DNA from: Chloroflexota bacterium
GTDB lineage: Bacteria > Chloroflexota > Limnocylindria > Limnocylindrales > CSP1-4
NCBI GenBank assembly: GCA_021785115.1
Contig: JAJYGO010000268.1
Span: 1-23,371, forward strand
Direction of reading: 5' to 3'
DNA: 23,371 nucleotides
The position numbers and the translations under genes are program-made. Under the pieces are notes generated by a model. That model worked only from the letters and a program-made list of their open reading frames with translations. It searched no databases and was not told where the DNA came from. Positions 16,089 through 22,966 of the stretch are shown in pieces; positions within the stretch are counted from its first letter, which is position 1; every line of letters begins with the position of its first letter.

Positions 16089-17848
16089 GTGCCCGGCGCG
16101 AAGCGCAGCCGCCGCGTGAGCGCGTTGGTCAGCGCGTCGATCGTCGGCCCGTCGACGAGGCCGCCGTTGATGTTGACGACGACGGTCGGCGCGCCCGGCG
16201 CGCCGCGCGGCAGGACGCGCTCGCCGGCCTGGAGGACCGCGAGGACGTCGGAGCCCGGCGTGCCGGGGACGACGCCGCCCGCGTGGAGGTACGGCAGCTG
16301 GCGGATCCCGACGCCGTTCCAGTCGAAGTCGATCGAGGGCAGCGGGTCGGGCGGGTGGAGGTGGACGTGGACCTGCACGGCGTCGATCGCCCGGATCATC
16401 CCGTTGACGAGGCCGATCACCGTGTTGATCGCGCTCCTGACGGTGCCGGTCACGCCGCCGAACACGGAGATCACGACCCGGCCCACGCCCTGCAGGGCGT
16501 TCGACACCGCCGGCAGCACCCTGTCGGTGAAGAACGCGAATGCCTGGCCGAGCGCCGGCAGGACGTTCTTGGCGACCCAGCCGAGCGCCGCGCCGAGCGG
16601 CGGCAGGACGTTCGTGACGATCCAGCCGAGCGCCGCGCCGAGCGGCGGCAGGACGTTGCGCGTCACCCACTCGAGCGCCGAGCGCAGCGGCGGGATCGCG
16701 TGCGCGGAGACGAACGCGACGGCCTGCGCGACGGACGGGAACACGTCGTACGCGAGCCACTCGAGCCCGACCCGCAGGGGCGGGACGACGGCCTTCGTCA
16801 CCTCGACGAATGCCGGGACCAAGGAGTCGATCACCCAGCGGGCGACCGTCTGGGTGACGGCCGCGAGGGCGTCGAGGTCCTCGTGGACGAGCTGCGCGAT
16901 GACCGGGATGAGGGGCGCGACCGCGATGCCGATCTGGGTCAGGGCGTCGGACAGGGCCGCCATCCACCCGCCCGCGAGGTCGACGACCTGCGCGACGAAC
17001 GGTGCGGCCGCCGCCGCGGCCTGGCCGAACCAGTCCGCGACCGCCCCGAGGCCCTCGACAAGCGGCGGCAGGACGGCGGCGACCATCTGGTTGAGGGTCG
17101 TGCCGAGCTTCTCCTCGATGTCGCGGACGGTGGCCGTCGCGACCGCCACCGACCCCTCCATGGTGCCCGCGTACGCTTCCGCCTGGCCCGCCGCGGACGC
17201 GTGGACGGCGGCGAGGGCGGCGGTCGCGGTGGCCGCCTTGTCGGCCGCCTGGGCGGCCTTGAGCTGCGCCGGCGTGACCTTCTCGTGGGACGCCCGCAGG
17301 GCGTCCACGTGCGACGTCACGGTCGGCACGATGATCCCGAGCCTGCGCAGGGCGCCGACGTTGCCCTCCTGGGCCTTGATGACGATGTTCGTGGCCGAGG
17401 CGAGGTCGAGGCCGCGGGCGCGCGCGAGGTCCTCGGCGATCGCGGCGTCGGCCTGCGCCCGCTGCTGGTCCTTGGTAACGGTGACGAGGGACGCGAGGGA
17501 GGCGGTCACCTCGTCGTCGACGAAGCCGAGCCGGCGGCCGGCGCCGATCGCGCCCTCCATCGCCTCGGCCGTGCCCGTGAACCCCTTGACGTTGTCGCGC
17601 AGCGCGGTCGTGAGGCGGGTGTTGACGACCTCCGCCTCCCGCGCCTCGCGGCTGCTGTCGCCGAGGAAGTCGATGACCTTGCCGACGCCCTCGACGGCGA
17701 GGTTGGTGGCGGCCAGGCCGACGCCGGCGAACACGCCCCCGATGATCGAGCCCGACTTGCCCGACGCCTGCTCGGACTCGGCGAGCGCCTTCTTGTAGCC
17801 GGTGGCGTCGCCGACGATCCTGACCTCGACCGTGCGCTTGTCGGCCAT
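16085..17848 (-). CDS. Tail tape measure protein
   Basis: 587-aa protein typical of siphovirus tape measures. It has a basic N-terminus with GYKKALAESEQASGKSG, a hydrophobic glycine-rich segment (SIIGGVFAGVGLAATNLA, about 34-51), a long helical middle, and 15-residue repeats at 355-459. A Val/Gly-rich membrane-like stretch (about 457-483) and a C-terminal domain containing HAGGVVPGTPGSDVLAVLQAGERVLP, very common in tape measures, complete it. Tail length scales with this protein. Using the usual ~0.15 nm per residue, a short tail of roughly 90 nm is inferred. It starts 3 bases after the gp10-like gene and is ATGA-coupled to the tail tip gene. Confidence 0.93.
   Translation of the reverse strand: MADKRTVEVRIVGDATGYKKALAESEQASGKSGSIIGGVFAGVGLAATNLAVEGVGKVIDFLGDSSREAREAEVVNTRLTTALRDNVKGFTGTAEAMEGAIGAGRRLGFVDDEVTASLASLVTVTKDQQRAQADAAIAEDLARARGLDLASATNIVIKAQEGNVGALRRLGIIVPTVTSHVDALRASHEKVTPAQLKAAQAADKAATATAALAAVHASAAGQAEAYAGTMEGSVAVATATVRDIEEKLGTTLNQMVAAVLPPLVEGLGAVADWFGQAAAAAAPFVAQVVDLAGGWMAALSDALTQIGIAVAPLIPVIAQLVHEDLDALAAVTQTVARWVIDSLVPAFVEVTKAVVPPLRVGLEWLAYDVFPSVAQAVAFVSAHAIPPLRSALEWVTRNVLPPLGAALGWIVTNVLPPLGAALGWVAKNVLPALGQAFAFFTDRVLPAVSNALQGVGRVVISVFGGVTGTVRSAINTVIGLVNGMIRAIDAVQVHVHLHPPDPLPSIDFDWNGVGIRQLPYLHAGGVVPGTPGSDVLAVLQAGERVLPRGAPGAPTVVVNINGGLVDGPTIDALTNALTRRLRFAPGT
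16472..16786 (-). repeat. 45-bp repeats in the tape measure gene
   Basis: Seven consecutive 15-residue units (residues 355-459), each starting I/L/V/F-P and mostly ending in V, for example LPPLGAALGWIVTNV and LPPLGAALGWVAKNV. The two central units are nearly identical in DNA as well, suggesting recent unequal duplication. Confidence 0.85.
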
Positions 17849-17851
17849 CGC

Positions 17852-18316
17852 TCAGCCCGCCTCGAAGCCCGCGTCCGCGAGCGCCTCGTGGACGGCCTCG
17901 CCGGCCTCGCGGGCGATCACGTCGCCCATCTCGCGGATCGCCGGGTACAAGTAGCGCCCCTCGCCGGCGCCGGCGCCGCCGCGCCCGTACCACTCGCGCT
18001 TCACCGAGCCCGAGTCGGGGACGCCCGCGACGTGCCCCCGCCCCGTGCTCCCGCCGAAGTCGAGGAAGGCGTAGTAGGGGGCCCTCGCGCCGCCCGCCGC
18101 CACCGATGCGCTCTCCTGGGTGGCGAGCGCGCGGACGCTCGACGCGGCCCGCCCGGACCGGGCGGGCACGCGGCCCGCGACCTCGGAGGCGACGAGCGTC
18201 GCGACGTCCTTGAGCCGGCGCCCGATCGCGCGCTGGGTCCCGTCGTGGGCCAGGCGGAAGGCCCGCTTCATCGCGATCAGGCCCTCGACGTCGACCCCGA
18301 CCGCCCGGTCAGCCAT
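17852..18316 (-). CDS. HK97 gp10-like neck/tail protein
   Basis: 154-aa protein resembling the HK97 gp10 family: an N-terminal helix (GLIAMKRAFRLAHDGTQRAI), then LVASEVAGRVPARSGRAASSVR, ARAPYYAFLDFGG and a C-terminal helix (IAREAGEAVHEALADAGF). The family works at the head-tail interface or in tail completion. Its site between the tail chaperones and the tape measure is unusual, since gp10 genes normally precede the tail tube. The ATG at 18316 overlaps the end of the frameshifted chaperone by 8 bases. Confidence 0.72.
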   Translation of the reverse strand: MADRAVGVDVEGLIAMKRAFRLAHDGTQRAIGRRLKDVATLVASEVAGRVPARSGRAASSVRALATQESASVAAGGARAPYYAFLDFGGSTGRGHVAGVPDSGSVKREWYGRGGAGAGEGRYLYPAIREMGDVIAREAGEAVHEALADAGFEAG

Positions 18317-18775
18317 GCGGCTCGACCTCGGCGAGGGCGCGGCGGTAGGCGAGGAACGCCAGCCACTCGACGACCTCGGCGTTGGGGAGCGCGCGGACCT
18401 CGCCGAGGGAGCGCCCGAGCAGCTCGCCGAGGACGAAGTCGGTCACGTCGAGCTCGCCCTCGACGAACGCGCGCTCGCAGGCGCGTTTGGGTCCCTGCCG
18501 TCCTTGCCCTGGAGCCGGGACACGACCGCGATGTCCTCGACGAGCTTCCCGACGGCGATCGGGTCGGACGACTCCCACCACGCCTCGGCCTCGGCCTCAT
18601 CGGCGCCGGTGCCCCGCGCGATGAGGAAGATCTCGCCGCGGCGGTCGGCGTCGGGCCGCCCGGCCAGCGCGCGGAGCTCGAGCGCCTCGGCCCGCGTGAG
18701 CGAGCGGATGGGGACCTCCGTGCCGCCGACGAGCGTCGTGCCCACGGCCAGGGGGACGGGCGGCAGCGCGCCCAT
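18309..18775 (-). CDS. Tail assembly chaperone gpGT (-1 frameshift product)
   Basis: Predicted 155-aa fusion made when ribosomes slip back one base at CCCAAAC (18491-18485). Residues 1-97 are the gpG part (ending GRDPN). The shifted frame adds 58 residues, RACERAFVEGELDVTDFV through ALAEVEPHG, ending at TGA 18309-18311. The two-product chaperone arrangement just upstream of the tape measure is nearly universal in siphoviruses; the longer form recruits tail-tube subunits to the tape measure. The shifted segment has no good start of its own, which supports expression by frameshifting. Confidence 0.88.
18443..18775 (-). CDS. Tail assembly chaperone gpG
   Basis: 110-aa zero-frame product: VPIRSLTRAEALELRALAG, RRGEIFLIARGTG, EAWWESSDPIAVGKLVEDI. 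This is the usual pattern of actinophage tail chaperones (a folded helical domain acting on the tape measure). The ATG at 18775 shares one base with the tail-tube stop (TGATG). The last 13 residues are low-complexity Ser/Ala/Arg, as expected for the non-shifted tail end. Confidence 0.85.
   Translation of the reverse strand: MGALPPVPLAVGTTLVGGTEVPIRSLTRAEALELRALAGRPDADRRGEIFLIARGTGADEAEAEAWWESSDPIAVGKLVEDIAVVSRLQGKDGRDPNAPASARSSRASST
18485..18491 (-). other. Programmed -1 ribosomal frameshift site CCCAAAC
   Basis: On the minus strand 18491 to 18485 reads C-CCA-AAC in the zero frame, an exact X-XXY-YYZ heptamer (Pro97-1, Asn97). Slipping back one base gives CCC-AAA-CGC and enters the gpT frame without a stop. 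The zero frame ends 14 codons later. Confidence 0.9.
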
Positions 18776-19185
18776 CAGTTGGACCCGAAGGTGACGGCGC
18801 CCGTGCCCTGGAAGGTCGCGGTGAAGGTGACCTTGCCGCCGACCGGCGAGGACTCGCCGTAGCCGGTGAGGATCGCCGAGACCGTCCGCTTGAGCTCGCC
18901 CGCCGCCGTCCCGGCCGGGTTGAACACGACGGTCTTCGCGCCGCCGCCGATGAGCCCCGTCAGCACCGCCGCCGGGCCCGTCGAGACGGTCGGGTCGAAG
19001 TTGCCCTTGAGGCTGAACTTCGCTGACGCGAGGCCCTCGATGAAGGTCTTCCACGACGAGGAGAAGGTGGTCGTCTCGGCCGTCTCCACGCCGACGTCGA
19101 TGCCCGCGTCGTCGCAGTACGTCGAGATGTCCACCGCGTTGACGGTGACGAGCGCCTTGGCGCCGTACCGGAAGCCTGTTGCCAT
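18775..19185 (-). CDS. Major tail (tube) protein, short paralogue
   Basis: 136-aa tail-tube-like protein. Motifs: DAGIDVGVETAETTTF, SWKTFIEGLASAKFSLKG, and GESSPVGGKVTFTATFQG near the C-terminus. It has the strongest ribosome site of the window, AAGGAGG with 5 bases to the ATG at 19185, as expected for an abundant virion subunit. It shares these three motifs with the 244-aa protein just upstream, so the two arose by duplication. It probably forms the bulk of the tube. Confidence 0.85.
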   Translation of the reverse strand: MATGFRYGAKALVTVNAVDISTYCDDAGIDVGVETAETTTFSSSWKTFIEGLASAKFSLKGNFDPTVSTGPAAVLTGLIGGGAKTVVFNPAGTAAGELKRTVSAILTGYGESSPVGGKVTFTATFQGTGAVTFGSN

Positions 19186-19190
19186 GCCTG

Positions 19191-19197
19191 CCTCCTT
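19191..19197 (-). promoter_or_regulatory. Perfect Shine-Dalgarno AAGGAGG of the tail tube gene
   Basis: The minus strand reads AAGGAGG 5 bases before the ATG at 19185. It overlaps the TAA stop of the upstream paralogue (19196-19198), so the two genes are tightly coupled but the second can initiate strongly by itself. Confidence 0.8.
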
Positions 19198-19930
19198 AGC
19201 GGTTGCGGGCGTACGCCAGCCCGAAGGTGATCGTCGGCGCGGTCCCCCCGACGGCGGTCGCCACGTAGCGGACGTACTGGCGCAGTGCCGCTCCGGGCGC
19301 GGAGACCAGGCGCTGCGCGGCCGGGGTGTTCGTCGCGGCGAAGGCGCCGCCCGCGACGTCGGCCCAGGTCGTCCCGTCGGCCGAGTCCTGGAGCTTCACG
19401 GTCCACGACGTCGGCGCGCCCGCGACCGCCGTCACGTGGAGGTGCGCCTGCCAGCCGCTCGCGCTGGCCGCCGCGTCGGTGCGGGTCGCGCCGGTCGTCG
19501 TCCCGCTGTCGGTGCCCATCGGGTGGAGGCACCAGCCGAAGCCGACCGCGCCCTCGCCCCCGAAGGCGGCCGAGACGACGACCGCGCCCCCGACGGGCGA
19601 GCTCTCGGCGACGTCGGTCGCGTGCACCGAGACGAGGCGCGCGACGTCGCCGACGGCGTTCAGCCCGGACGGCCCGTACGTCAGAACCGAGCCGCCGTCG
19701 CGGAGGGTGGCCATCAGCGCCGCGTCGTTCACCTGGTCGTAGAAGCCCTTGAGCGTCGCCTTCGCGGACGCGGGGCCCTCGATGAAGGCCTTCCACGCCG
19801 GGCTCGCGCCGGGCTGGAACGTCGTCGTCTCGGCGGTGTCCACCGCGATCTCGAGCCCCGCGTCGCTGAAGAATGGGGAGACGTCGGCGAGGTCGAGCCA
19901 CACGCTCGTGCCGGACCCGTACTTGGCCAT
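19196..19930 (-). CDS. Tail tube paralogue with C-terminal extension
   Basis: 244-aa protein. The N-terminal 130 residues repeat the tube motifs of its neighbour (DAGLEIAVDTAETTTF, AWKAFIEGPASAKATLKG, ESSPVGGAVVVSAAFGG). Residues about 150-244 are an added beta-rich domain (HLHVTAVAGAPTSWTVKLQD, YVRYVATAVGG) resembling the exposed Ig- or discoidin-like decorations seen on phage tail proteins. It may be a decorated or minor tube subunit, or the true major tail protein with the short copy as variant. The ATG at 19930 shares a base with the upstream stop (TGATG). Confidence 0.8.
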   Translation of the reverse strand: MAKYGSGTSVWLDLADVSPFFSDAGLEIAVDTAETTTFQPGASPAWKAFIEGPASAKATLKGFYDQVNDAALMATLRDGGSVLTYGPSGLNAVGDVARLVSVHATDVAESSPVGGAVVVSAAFGGEGAVGFGWCLHPMGTDSGTTTGATRTDAAASASGWQAHLHVTAVAGAPTSWTVKLQDSADGTTWADVAGGAFAATNTPAAQRLVSAPGAALRQYVRYVATAVGGTAPTITFGLAYARNR

Positions 19931-20346
19931 CAGGTGGCGACCTCCACGTCGAGCTTCAGGGCGAGATACGTGATCGGCGTCGTGCCGGCGATGCCGTTGC
20001 CGAGCACGACCGTCGTCACCGAAGCCCCGAGCACGTGCGCCGTCCCCCAGGGGTGCGGCCCCTCGATGGCGGCGTACACGTCGGGGCCCCCGTCGACGAG
20101 CGCCGAGATCGCGTCGCGGCCGGCCTCGGACAGGGTCTGCGCCGCGAGCAGCAGGACGGGCAGCTCGAGGGTGTCGGAGCCGCGGCCGAACGTGCTGGCG
20201 AGCTCGATCCGGGTCGGGAAGTCGACGAGGCAGGCGGGCAGCGCCACGGCGCCGGGCGGCCAGGCGTGGGCCTCCCGGACGAGGCCCGTCGAGAGCACGG
20301 CGGCCGCCAGGCCGTCCATGATCTGGGCGAGGTTGAGCGCGCCCAT
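19930..20346 (-). CDS. Tail terminator / tail completion protein
   Basis: 138-aa protein between the head-tail connector and the tail tube, the standard place of the tail terminator. Sequence such as MDGLAAAVLSTG, PACLVDFPTRIEL, FGRGSDTLELPVLLLAA and DVYAAIEG fits the small alpha/beta terminator fold, which caps the tube and joins it to the head. The ATG at 20346 overlaps the connector's stop (ATGA). The open frame upstream belongs to an antisense-like reading of the capsid gene and is not used. Confidence 0.72.
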   Translation of the reverse strand: MGALNLAQIMDGLAAAVLSTGLVREAHAWPPGAVALPACLVDFPTRIELASTFGRGSDTLELPVLLLAAQTLSEAGRDAISALVDGGPDVYAAIEGPHPWGTAHVLGASVTTVVLGNGIAGTTPITYLALKLDVEVAT

Positions 20347-21044
20347 CAGCCGGCCGCCACGGACGCGAGCGCGGGGCGCGTGTCGGGGGCGAAGTCGCGC
20401 ACGAGCTCGGCGAGCTCGGCGGGGGCGATCCGGCGCAGGACCGCGACCCGCCCGTCCGCGCCCGCGACGACGATGTCGGGCGCGCCGTCGCCGCCCGCCC
20501 GGGCGCGCCAGCCGCGGACGACCGCGGTTGCCGCGAGCTCCCGGACGCGGGGGTGGACCGCGGCCGGCCCCCACGCCGGCGCGGTCACCTTGACGACGTT
20601 GTAGCCCGCGGTCGGCAGGAGGCGCGGCGCGGTCGAGTCGAGCTCGATGCGCGTCGCCGGCCAGCCGTCGCGGTACGCGCCCCGCAGGTGGATCCCGCGC
20701 GTGATCTGCGTGTAGACGCCCGACCCGTCGTCGGGCTGGTCGGCGTCCGCCACGCCGAGGTACGTGACGGCGCTGACGCCGTCGTACACGGGGAGGACGC
20801 GGCCCCACTGCGGCATCCAGGCGGGCCCGAAGTAGCGCGGCGTGGAGCCCGCCATGTCGCCCTGCGAGCGCACGAGCGCGCCGTCGAACAGGCGCGTCAT
20901 CGCGCCGCGCGGGGCGAGCCAGCGGCGCGCCTCGGCCTCGAACACCGAGCTGACCGAGGTGATGGCGGCGCTGAGCCAGGGGTCGTCCCGGGCGTCCGGG
21001 ATCGACCCCTGGAGCCTGACGTCGTCGAGCGTGCAGAGGTCCAC
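20346..21044 (-). CDS. Head-tail connector (adaptor) protein
   Basis: 232-aa protein directly downstream of the major capsid gene. The N-terminal part (CTLDDVRLQG, DPWLSAAITSVSSVFEAEARRWL) is typical of gp6-type DNA-packaging adaptors. The middle has LPVYDGVSAVTYLGV and the C-terminus has helices with AATAVVRGWRARAG. It should dock to the portal ring. The GTG at 21044 lies 9 bases after the capsid TAG. It is larger than many adaptors (about 100-130 aa), and no separate head-closure gene is seen, so it may combine roles. Confidence 0.75.
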   Translation of the reverse strand: MDLCTLDDVRLQGSIPDARDDPWLSAAITSVSSVFEAEARRWLAPRGAMTRLFDGALVRSQGDMAGSTPRYFGPAWMPQWGRVLPVYDGVSAVTYLGVADADQPDDGSGVYTQITRGIHLRGAYRDGWPATRIELDSTAPRLLPTAGYNVVKVTAPAWGPAAVHPRVRELAATAVVRGWRARAGGDGAPDIVVAGADGRVAVLRRIAPAELAELVRDFAPDTRPALASVAAG

Positions 21045-21053
21045 GCCGGGCCG

Positions 21054-22232
21054 CTAGGAGAGGACCACCGAGCCGAGCGTCGGCCGGAGCGCGCTGATCC
21101 CGTAGAGGATGTCGACGCCGTACCGGATCGCCCGGTAGTTGATGTCGTAGACGCGCTGGACGCGGACCGCGAGGCCGTTGTCCGGGTCGGTGGCGGTGAA
21201 CGAGTCGACGCCCGCGTTGGCCGGGACCGGCTCGAACGGGCGGACGGCCAGGATCATCGCGTCGCGGTGGAGCGCGAGGTTCTTGTAGCCGTTGGCGAGC
21301 GAGGCGTTCGCCGGCGTGGTGAGCGCGCTGAAGTCGGCGGTGAGGGGCTGGATGTTCGCGGCCAGGGCGCCCGCGAAGGTCACGGTGTACGGGCCGCCGG
21401 CGGAGCCCGCGACCGTGGCGTTGCCGGCGCCGACCGTGGACAGGCCCTGGAGGGCGGTCTGGACCGCGGACGCGGCCGCGTTGTACGCGATGCCCGAGGC
21501 GGTCTGGCCGAGGTACGACAGGCTGAAGGTGCCGGAGGTCTGGGTGCCGAGGGTCACGAGGGCCGTCGGGACGGGGACGCGCTGGCTCATCCAGGTGTCG
21601 AAGCCGTACAGGCGGCCGATCTGGCCCTCGGGGATGGCCTGCTGCCCGGCCCGGAAGGCGAAGAAGTTCTGGAGGTTGGTCGCGCCGAGGATGCTCACCT
21701 CGTCGCGGGCCGACACGACGAGCGCGCGGCTGCTCATCGGGGCCAGGGCGCCGTTGAGCGCCTGGCGCGCGGAGCGGATCGTGGCGTCGGTGATCGCCGT
21801 GCCGAGCGCCCCCACAGACGTGCCGGTGAGGCTCGCGTACAGCGCGAACAGGTCGTCCTCGACCTGGTTGCCCAGGGCGATCACGGCGGGCGCGAGGTAC
21901 TGGTCCATCAGCTCGACCGAGCTCTGGGCGCGCGCCACGTCCTCGATGTTGAAGTCGACGGCCTTGTGCTTGGAGAGGGTGACCGACGCGGTCGCGCCGC
22001 CCGCGGGCGTCTGCACGCTGATCTGCGTGTCGGCGGCCTTGTCCTGCGCGGTGAAGGTGCCCGGGTAGGGGATGTTGAGCGTCTTGCCCACCCAGCCGGG
22101 CTCGAAGTCGAAGTCCCGGCGCACGAACTGCGCGAGGACCATGTTGCTGCGGAGGATGGTCAGCGCCCGGCGCGCCCACGCCTGCGGGATGAAGCCCGCG
22201 GTGTCGGCCATCGTGCGCGTGATGTTCGCCAC
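21054..22232 (-). CDS. Major capsid protein with inserted domain
   Basis: 392-aa coat protein of the P22-coat-like/HK97-fold group. N-terminal features are GFIPQAWARRALTILRSNMVLAQFVRRD and WVGKTLNIPYPGTFTAQD, then LSKHKAVDFNIEDVARAQSS and the helix LAPAVIALGNQVEDDLFALY. Residues about 230-306 are an inserted beta-rich module (SGTFSLSYLGQTASGIAYN through GGPYTVTFAGAL), after which coat sequence resumes (LALHRDAMILAV, QRVYDINYRAIRYGVDILYG). The start is GTG at 22232 with GGGAGGAG upstream. The scaffold gene precedes it. Confidence 0.9.
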   Translation of the reverse strand: MANITRTMADTAGFIPQAWARRALTILRSNMVLAQFVRRDFDFEPGWVGKTLNIPYPGTFTAQDKAADTQISVQTPAGGATASVTLSKHKAVDFNIEDVARAQSSVELMDQYLAPAVIALGNQVEDDLFALYASLTGTSVGALGTAITDATIRSARQALNGALAPMSSRALVVSARDEVSILGATNLQNFFAFRAGQQAIPEGQIGRLYGFDTWMSQRVPVPTALVTLGTQTSGTFSLSYLGQTASGIAYNAAASAVQTALQGLSTVGAGNATVAGSAGGPYTVTFAGALAANIQPLTADFSALTTPANASLANGYKNLALHRDAMILAVRPFEPVPANAGVDSFTATDPDNGLAVRVQRVYDINYRAIRYGVDILYGISALRPTLGSVVLS

Positions 22233-22327
22233 GTTCTGGTCTCCTCCCGGTGGGGAGATCCGCCGTCCCGACCCTCACCGGGGTCTCAGGTCGGTGGCGG
22301 CGCCGGCTCCGTGCCGGCTGGTCGTTG
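22233..22327 (-). promoter_or_regulatory. Scaffold-capsid leader with hairpin
   Basis: 95 bases, the longest gap within the late genes. GCCGGC at 22302-22307 and 22313-22318 pair around a 5-base loop, and GACCC/GGGTC (about 22269-22284) can form a second small stem. It may adjust capsid expression relative to scaffold. No promoter is clear. Confidence 0.3.
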
Positions 22328-22966
22328 TCAGTCTCGGATCCGGCCCTCGCGCATCGCGCGCATGATCTCGGCCTCGTGCCTCTCGAAGTCCGCCTGGCTC
22401 ATCGCGCCGATCTGGTCGCGCGTCCAGGACGGTGCCGTCGGCGACCCGCCCGAGCCGCCGTCGAAGTCGCCGGCCGCCGGGCGCGCCGCCGCGAAGAGCG
22501 ACGGGTGCGCCTTGCGGAAGGCCTCCGTGGTCTTCTCGAGGTCCGCCACGCGCCCCTCCTCGTCCACCTCGAGCCCGCCGAACTCGGCCGCCGACGCGGC
22601 GAGGTCGAGCGCGTCGGGCGTGACGCCCGCGCCCTGGAGGGCTCGGCGGACCTCGGCCCGGCGCACCATCGCGGCGGCGCGGGCGTTGGCCTCGTCGGTG
22701 GCGTCCTTGCGGGCCTTGGCGATCGCCTTCTCGTGGTCGGACAGCTGCGACGTGCGCAGCGCCTCGAGCTCGTCGCGGGCCGCCTTGAGCTGCCGCTCGG
22801 CGTCGCGGCGCTGCGCCCGCTCGGCCTCGAGCGCGCGCTTGCCCGCGCCCCCGAGCCCCTCGTCGCCCGTCGCGGGCTCGGCGGCGGGCTGGTCTGCCGG
22901 CGTGCTCTGGGGCGGCGTCGCGCCGTCCTCGACGGGCGTCGCGCCCGCGGACTGCTGGTCGGTCAT
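22328..22966 (-). CDS. Capsid scaffolding protein
   Basis: 212-aa protein immediately before the capsid gene. Residues 1-45 are acidic and Pro/Thr-rich. Residues about 45-105 form a long coiled coil (KRALEAERAQRRDAERQLKA, DHEKAIAKARKDATDEANAR). The C-terminus is helical and charged (ADFERHEAEIMRAMREGRIR), like the capsid-binding end of scaffolds. The ATG at 22966 overlaps the portal gene stop (ATGA), which sets the start. A longer frame upstream is a shadow of the portal gene. Confidence 0.85.
   Translation of the reverse strand: MTDQQSAGATPVEDGATPPQSTPADQPAAEPATGDEGLGGAGKRALEAERAQRRDAERQLKAARDELEALRTSQLSDHEKAIAKARKDATDEANARAAAMVRRAEVRRALQGAGVTPDALDLAASAAEFGGLEVDEEGRVADLEKTTEAFRKAHPSLFAAARPAAGDFDGGSGGSPTAPSWTRDQIGAMSQADFERHEAEIMRAMREGRIRD

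Noticed and set aside
13602..17798. 1398-codon open frame on the plus strand across the tail genes
   Set aside because: Its product is Arg/Gly/Val/Asp-rich without recognisable domains, and it lies antisense to clear tail-tip and tape-measure genes. Very high GC leaves few stops in such frames.
13122..17993. A single 1623-aa minus-strand protein
   Set aside because: Only residues after the ATG at 16088 look like a protein. The first 635 codons are an alternative-frame reading of the tape-measure gene, and the ATGA overlap at 16085-16088 marks the real start.
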